Positions 59,651-64,000 of a stretch of DNA of 64,000 bases are shown here, one piece after another. Where the stretch lies: assembly GCF_020564355.1 (NCBI RefSeq), contig NZ_JAJCRR010000006.1, positions 124,001 through 188,000 of the forward strand, in the 5' to 3' direction. This DNA is from Lachnospira pectinoschiza. Its GTDB lineage: Bacteria > Bacillota > Clostridia > Lachnospirales > Lachnospiraceae. How positions within the stretch are numbered: the stretch's first letter is position 1; the number at the start of each line of letters is the position of its first letter. The notes beneath the pieces were generated by a model. That model made no database searches, had not been told where the DNA came from, and saw nothing but the letters and a program-made list of their open reading frames with translations. The position numbers and the translations under genes are program-made.

Positions 59651-62044
59651 ATGAACACAGAAACGACATGCGTTGAAAAACAGCCTTTGACAGATGCTTA
59701 CCTTGAAAAAATGAATGCGTACTGGAGAGCGGCAAATTATTTATCAGCAGCCCAGCTGTATCTGCTGGATAATCCACTGCTTCGCGAACCGTTAAAGCCG
59801 GAGCATATCAAGAAAAAGATTGTCGGACACTGGGGAACCGTTCCGGGACAGAATTTTGTATACTGCCACATGAACCGTGCGATTAAAAAGTACGACCTGG
59901 ATATGGTATTGATTTCAGGTCCGGGACACGGCGGCAACTTCTTTGTATCCAACTCTTACTTAGAGGGTACATACAGTGAGGTTTATCCGAATGTCAGCGA
60001 AGATATGGATGGATTAAAAAAGCTGTGTAAGCAGTTCTCGTTTCCGGGCGGTATTTCAAGCCATGTAGCACCGGAAACACCGGGTTCTATTAATGAAGGC
60101 GGTGAGCTGGGTTACTCCATTGCACACGCTTTTGGTTCTGTATTTGATAATCCGGATCTGATTACAACCTGTATTGTCGGTGACGGTGAAGCAGAAACAG
60201 GCCCGCTTGCAACAGCATGGCATTCCAATAAGTTTTTAAATCCGGTAACAGATGGTGCAGTGCTTCCGATTCTTCACTTAAATGGATATAAAATCAGCAA
60301 CCCGACAATTTTCTCACGAATTTCACATGATGAGATTGAAAGCTTTTTCCACGGCTGCGGCTGGAAGCCTTATTTTGTAGAAGGCGATGACCCGATGACG
60401 ATGCACCGCAAAATGGCAGAAACCGTGGATACGGTTATTGAAGAAATCCATCAGATTCAGAAGGAGGCAAGGGAAAACGGCAAGACTGAAAGACCGTTCT
60501 GGCCGATGATTGTACTTCGTACACCAAAGGGCTGGACAGGACCGAAGGTTGTAGACGGAAAGGAAATCGAAGGAACATTCCGTGCGCATCAGGTTCCGAT
60601 TATGATGGATAGACCGGAACATTTACAGATGTTAGACGAATGGTTAAGAAGCTACAAGCCGGAAGAACTGTTTGATAAAGAAGGAAGATTGATTCCGGAA
60701 TTAAAGGCACTTGCACCGGAAGGGGATTCAAGAATCAGTGCCAATCCGCATGCAAACGGCGGTAAACTGTTACGGGATTTACGCCTGCCTGATTTCAGGG
60801 AGTATGCAGTAGATGTTCCGTCACCGGGTGCTAAAGAAGGTCAGGATATGATTGAGCTGGGCGGATTTATCAGAGATATTTTTAAGCTCAATGAAAAGAC
60901 CAGAAACTTCCGTATCTTTGGACCGGACGAAACGATGTCTAACAGACTGGGTAAAATTTTTGAAGCAACCAACAGGGATTGGAACAATGCATTAAAGGAC
61001 AATGATGAATTCCTTGCAAAAGACGGACGTGTTATGGACTCTATGCTGTCAGAGCATATGTGCGAGGGCTGGCTGGAAGGTTATCTTTTAACAGGACGTC
61101 ACGGTTTCTTTGCAAGCTACGAAGCATTTATCCGAATCGTGGATTCCATGGCGGCACAGCATGCAAAATGGTTAAAGGTATGTTCACAGCTTCCGTGGCG
61201 CCAGTCTATTGCCTCATTAAACCTCATTTTGTCTTCTAATGTATGGCAGCAGGACCACAACGGATTTACACATCAGGACCCGGGCTTCTTAGACCACATT
61301 GCCAATAAGAAAGCAGACGTTGTCAGAATGTATCTGCCACCGGATACAAACTGCCTGTTATCTTGCTTTGACCACTGTATCAGAAGCCGTGATTATGTCA
61401 ATGTACTGGTAACTTCAAAGCACCCAAGACCACAGTGGCTGACCATGGAACAGGCTGTAAAGCACTGTACACAGGGTGTCGGTATCTGGGAGTGGGCAAG
61501 CAATGACCAGGGACAGGAACCGGACGTAGTTTTAGTCGGCTGCGGTGAAACACCGACCATGGAAGCCCTTGCGGCAGTCACCATTCTGCGCGACAATCTG
61601 CCGGAATTAAAGATTCGTTTCATCAATGTTGTCGATTTGTTTAAATTGCAGTCCAATACACAGCATCCGCATGGATTGTCTGATACGGACTATGATGCAC
61701 TGTTTACAAAGGATAAGCCGATTATCTTTGCATTCCACGGCTATCCGACACTGATTCATGAACTGACATACTACAGACACAACAGAAATCTGCACGTATT
61801 CGGCTATCAGGAAGAAGGAACGATTACAACACCGTTTGATATGCGTGTCCAGAATGAAATCGACCGTTTCCATCTGGTAGAAGCCACTGTCAATGCGCTG
61901 CCGCAGCTTGGAAACAAGGGCGCGTACCTGCTTCAGAAAATGCGTGACACACTTGTAGCACATAAGCAGTACATCAGCGAATACGGCATGGATTTACCGG
62001 AGGTACGCGACTGGAAGTGGCATACACCGGAAAACAACGATTAA
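59651..62044 (+). CDS. xfp: Phosphoketolase (xylulose-5-phosphate/fructose-6-phosphate)
   Basis: A 797-residue thiamine-diphosphate enzyme splitting xylulose-5-phosphate (and often fructose-6-phosphate) with phosphate into acetyl phosphate and an aldose phosphate. [42 protein letters not shown] and the ThDP-binding [25 protein letters not shown] are all characteristic; [17 protein letters not shown] and [14 protein letters not shown] further confirm. Length is normal. AGAAAGGAAG is upstream of ATG 59651. It is likely monocistronic, because a large inverted repeat follows, and it supports pentose use with the genes downstream. Confidence 0.97.
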   Translation: MNTETTCVEKQPLTDAYLEKMNAYWRAANYLSAAQLYLLDNPLLREPLKPEHIKKKIVGHWGTVPGQNFVYCHMNRAIKKYDLDMVLISGPGHGGNFFVSNSYLEGTYSEVYPNVSEDMDGLKKLCKQFSFPGGISSHVAPETPGSINEGGELGYSIAHAFGSVFDNPDLITTCIVGDGEAETGPLATAWHSNKFLNPVTDGAVLPILHLNGYKISNPTIFSRISHDEIESFFHGCGWKPYFVEGDDPMTMHRKMAETVDTVIEEIHQIQKEARENGKTERPFWPMIVLRTPKGWTGPKVVDGKEIEGTFRAHQVPIMMDRPEHLQMLDEWLRSYKPEELFDKEGRLIPELKALAPEGDSRISANPHANGGKLLRDLRLPDFREYAVDVPSPGAKEGQDMIELGGFIRDIFKLNEKTRNFRIFGPDETMSNRLGKIFEATNRDWNNALKDNDEFLAKDGRVMDSMLSEHMCEGWLEGYLLTGRHGFFASYEAFIRIVDSMAAQHAKWLKVCSQLPWRQSIASLNLILSSNVWQQDHNGFTHQDPGFLDHIANKKADVVRMYLPPDTNCLLSCFDHCIRSRDYVNVLVTSKHPRPQWLTMEQAVKHCTQGVGIWEWASNDQGQEPDVVLVGCGETPTMEALAAVTILRDNLPELKIRFINVVDLFKLQSNTQHPHGLSDTDYDALFTKDKPIIFAFHGYPTLIHELTYYRHNRNLHVFGYQEEGTITTPFDMRVQNEIDRFHLVEATVNALPQLGNKGAYLLQKMRDTLVAHKQYISEYGMDLPEVRDWKWHTPENND

Positions 62045-62098
62045 AATGAATAAAAATTCATACTTTATTCATAAAAAAACAATAGAAAATGATTGAAA

Positions 62099-62184
62099 AA
62101 CATTGACATAGGTGTTAAAATAATAAAAGCTTTTAAAAAACACTTTTCTAAAAGCTCTAAAGTTTAACAACCTATGTCAATGTT
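62099..62184 (+). repeat. Long inverted repeat downstream of phosphoketolase gene
   Basis: AACATTGACATAGGT-GTTAAA at 62099-62119 pairs with 62163-62184, identical on the other strand apart from one extra base. Inside, AGCTTTTA at 62128-62135 pairs TAAAAGCT at 62149-62156. The result is an 86-base two-part hairpin without a T run at its end, in a 178-base gap. TTGACA occurs within the left arm. Confidence 0.85.
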
Positions 62185-62221
62185 GTATTTGACAGAAATA
62201 TTTATCTGAAATGGAGAAACG

Positions 62222-62842
62222 ATGGAAATTATCAGTGTGAAAGAAAAGGAATTTAAGGAGTACGGAAAGGTTATTGAGGGGCTGGACGTAGCGCAGCTTT
62301 TACAGAAAATGCAAAAGACACCGCTGCCGGACGATGTCATTTACGAACCGTCTGATGCATCCCTTGAAGCGCTTGATGTGTGTGAAGTTTTAAGGAGAAG
62401 CGTATACGGCGGACTGCCGGTACAGATTGGATACTGTAACGGACACAACGAAAAGTTGAACGGTTTAGAGTATCACAGAAGCTCAGAAATCAATATCGCT
62501 GTGACCGATATGATTTTACTGCTTGGAAAACAGCAGGATATAGAGTCAGATGACACGTATGACACCGCAAAGGTTAAAGCCTTTTTCGTACCGGCGGGAA
62601 CGGCGATAGAAGTTTATGCGACAACCCTGCACTATGCACCGTGCGGTGTAGATAAGAAGGGTTTCCGCTGTGTGGTAGTGCTTCCGAAAGGAACAAATTA
62701 TCCGATAGAACAGCCGTATTTATTAAAAGAAGATAAGCTTTTAGCTGCGTCCAACAAATGGCTGCTGGCGCATGAAGAAGCAAAGATAGCAGGCGCATTT
62801 AACGGGCTGAAAGGTGAGAACATTTCCATCGGAAATCTGTAA
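62222..62842 (+). CDS. DUF4867-family cupin-like protein
   Basis: A 206-residue soluble protein with a cupin-like pattern: LEYHRSSEINIAVTDMILLLG, then VKAFFVPAGTAIEVYATTLHYAPCGV with possible metal-binding His and Glu. This fits DUF4867, found next to sugar isomerase genes; it may be an epimerase- or mutarotase-like accessory, not proven. ATG 62222 follows ATGGAG. It sits 123 bases upstream of the isomerase-like gene and after the inverted repeat that follows phosphoketolase. Confidence 0.78.
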   Translation: MEIISVKEKEFKEYGKVIEGLDVAQLLQKMQKTPLPDDVIYEPSDASLEALDVCEVLRRSVYGGLPVQIGYCNGHNEKLNGLEYHRSSEINIAVTDMILLLGKQQDIESDDTYDTAKVKAFFVPAGTAIEVYATTLHYAPCGVDKKGFRCVVVLPKGTNYPIEQPYLLKEDKLLAASNKWLLAHEEAKIAGAFNGLKGENISIGNL

Positions 62843-62965
62843 CAGCACAGACGGCAAAACAGCCGGTTTAAAAAGTAAATGCAAAAAACAAATGTTAAAA
62901 ATAAAAAACATCAGGAAAATCAGAAAATATAAGGGTGCCGCAGTGTCGGCAGAATGGAGGACAAA

Positions 62966-64000
62966 ATGAATAATATGCCAGAAATGAAGGTCGGAATCGT
63001 CGCAGTCAGCAGAGATTGTTTCCCGGAATCTCTTTCCGTAAACAGAAGGGAAAATTTAGTAAATGCATATACACAAAAGTATGGAAAAGACGACATTTAC
63101 GAATGTCCAATCTGTATTGTTGAGAGTGAAATCCATATGCAGCAGGCATTAGAAGATATTAAAAAGGCAGGCTGTAATGCGCTCTGCGTATACCTTGGCA
63201 ACTTCGGACCGGAAATTTCAGAAACCATGCTTGCAAAGTATTTTGACGGACCGAAAATGTTTGTTGCGGCGGCCGAGGAAACCTCCGCAAACGGCGGACT
63301 TGTACAGGGCAGAGGTGATGCATACTGCGGTATGTTAAATGCAAGCTACAACTTAAAACTGCGTAATGTCGGCGCTTACATACCGGAATATCCGGTCGGA
63401 ACCGCAGAAGAATGTGCAGACATGATTCATGAATTTTTGCCGGTGGCACGTGCAGTATATGGACTCAATCACTTAAAGATTATTACTTTCGGTCCGCGTC
63501 CGACGAATTTCCTCGCCTGCAACGCACCGATTCAGCAGCTCTACAACTTAGGTGTTGAAATCGAAGAAAATTCAGAACTGGATTTATTTGAAAGCTTTCA
63601 CAAGCACGCAGGTGATGAGAGAATCCCGGCAGTTGTAAAGAGCATGGAAGAAGAACTCGGCACAGGCAACAAAAAGCCGGAAATATTAAACAAGCTTGCA
63701 CAGTATGAACTGACACTGCTTGACTGGGTAGAAGCCCATAAAGGCTCCAGGGAATTTGTGGCAATTGCAGGAAAATGCTGGCCGGCATTCCAGACACAGT
63801 TTGGTTTTGTACCGTGTTATGTCAATTCAAGACTGACTGCCATGGGAATCCCGGTTTCGTGTGAAGTCGATATTTACGGTGCATTAAGCGAATTTATCGG
63901 CTACACGGTAAGCAAAGACGTTGTAACACTGTTAGATATTAACAATTCCGTACCGGCAGACATTTATAACGAAGATATCAAAGGAAAGTTTGACTATACA
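62966..64000 (+). CDS. L-fucose/L-arabinose isomerase-like protein, 3' end outside window
   Basis: The first 345 codons of a long open frame are present and run off the window. The sequence (MKVGIVAVSRDCFPESLSVNRRENL, CNALCVYLGNFGPEISE, FVAAAEET, ITFGPRPTNFLACNAPIQQLYNLGVEIEENSELDLFE, CWPAFQTQFGFVPCYVNSRL) matches the isomerase family that interconverts aldoses and ketoses using a metal. Whether fucose, arabinose or another sugar is used cannot be told. A TGCCG-CAGTGT-CGGCA hairpin leads into GAATGGAGG; the ATG within this SD at 62954 is in frame and would add four residues. I prefer ATG 62966. Confidence 0.85.
   Translation, partial: MNNMPEMKVGIVAVSRDCFPESLSVNRRENLVNAYTQKYGKDDIYECPICIVESEIHMQQALEDIKKAGCNALCVYLGNFGPEISETMLAKYFDGPKMFVAAAEETSANGGLVQGRGDAYCGMLNASYNLKLRNVGAYIPEYPVGTAEECADMIHEFLPVARAVYGLNHLKIITFGPRPTNFLACNAPIQQLYNLGVEIEENSELDLFESFHKHAGDERIPAVVKSMEEELGTGNKKPEILNKLAQYELTLLDWVEAHKGSREFVAIAGKCWPAFQTQFGFVPCYVNSRLTAMGIPVSCEVDIYGALSEFIGYTVSKDVVTLLDINNSVPADIYNEDIKGKFDYT

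Overview
The window looks like a chromosomal segment of a spore-forming, anaerobic Gram-positive Clostridium relative, most likely family Lachnospiraceae. This rests on a 5'-truncated cotJC-type coat gene at the left edge, a coat-F type gene near 47 kb, a CIRCE operator at groESL, type 1B PyrK/PyrD, AT-leaning sequence with purine-rich Shine-Dalgarno (SD) sites, and small families typical of gut Lachnospiraceae. No rRNA, tRNA, prophage, intact insertion sequence or CRISPR array was seen. Most genes are on the + strand.

Layout. 0-5 kb: cotJC end, a Cys-rich DUF6062 protein, 8-oxoguanine glycosylase, CIRCE-groES-groEL, a small membrane protein. 5-12 kb: guaB, a CheX/CheY pair, a TruA-like pseudouridine synthase with an altered catalytic residue, argS, a glycosyltransferase and kduD. 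12-21 kb: a minus-strand membrane protein, a GGDEF-EAL protein, pyrC-pyrF-pyrK-pyrD and a PcrA-like helicase. 21-28 kb: a MetE-like protein, a MerR-type regulator with two matching 19-bp-spacer promoters, a COG3804 oxidoreductase, then apbE with a membrane protein carrying an FMN-binding domain. 28-32 kb: plsY and a UgtP-like glycosyltransferase, then a plsY remnant and a chemoreceptor. 32-40 kb: pyrE, small membrane proteins, an M29-type peptidase and purE-purM-purN-purD, interleaved with three copies of an intergenic hairpin repeat. 40-50 kb: NYN protein, trkA-trkH, an esterase, a minus-strand DNA-repair pair with LexA-like boxes, coat proteins, a DUF308 protein and a P-loop ATPase. 50-64 kb: a secreted repeat protein, a small gene with an apparent ACG start, hom, rnhA, MATE, AGCS symporter, nitroreductase, PAP2 phosphatase, a GntR regulator with a truncated ABC gene, phosphoketolase, DUF4867 and a partial fucose/arabinose isomerase-like gene.

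How the genes work together. Nucleotide synthesis is a strong theme: guaB, pyrCFKD, pyrE and purEMND. plsY and the UgtP-like gene fit membrane lipid and glycolipid synthesis. ApbE and the neighbouring FMN-binding membrane protein fit an extracytosolic flavin electron-transfer module. Phosphoketolase, DUF4867 and the isomerase fit pentose or deoxy-sugar use.

Main unexplained signals. (1) An intergenic RNA-like repeat near 32.8, 33.9 and 39.7 kb, with hairpins that keep pairing through compensatory changes and end in an SD. (2) A small hairpin directly followed by an SD of the form AGAATGGAG or AGAAATGAGG upstream of many unrelated genes; it carries an ATG inside the SD, sometimes in frame. (3) The MerR double operator. 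(4) The plsY duplication remnant. (5) The duplicated hom promoter beside the ACG-start gene. (6) A long perfect-looking inverted repeat after the phosphoketolase gene. All identifications are from reading the sequence; no database search was run.
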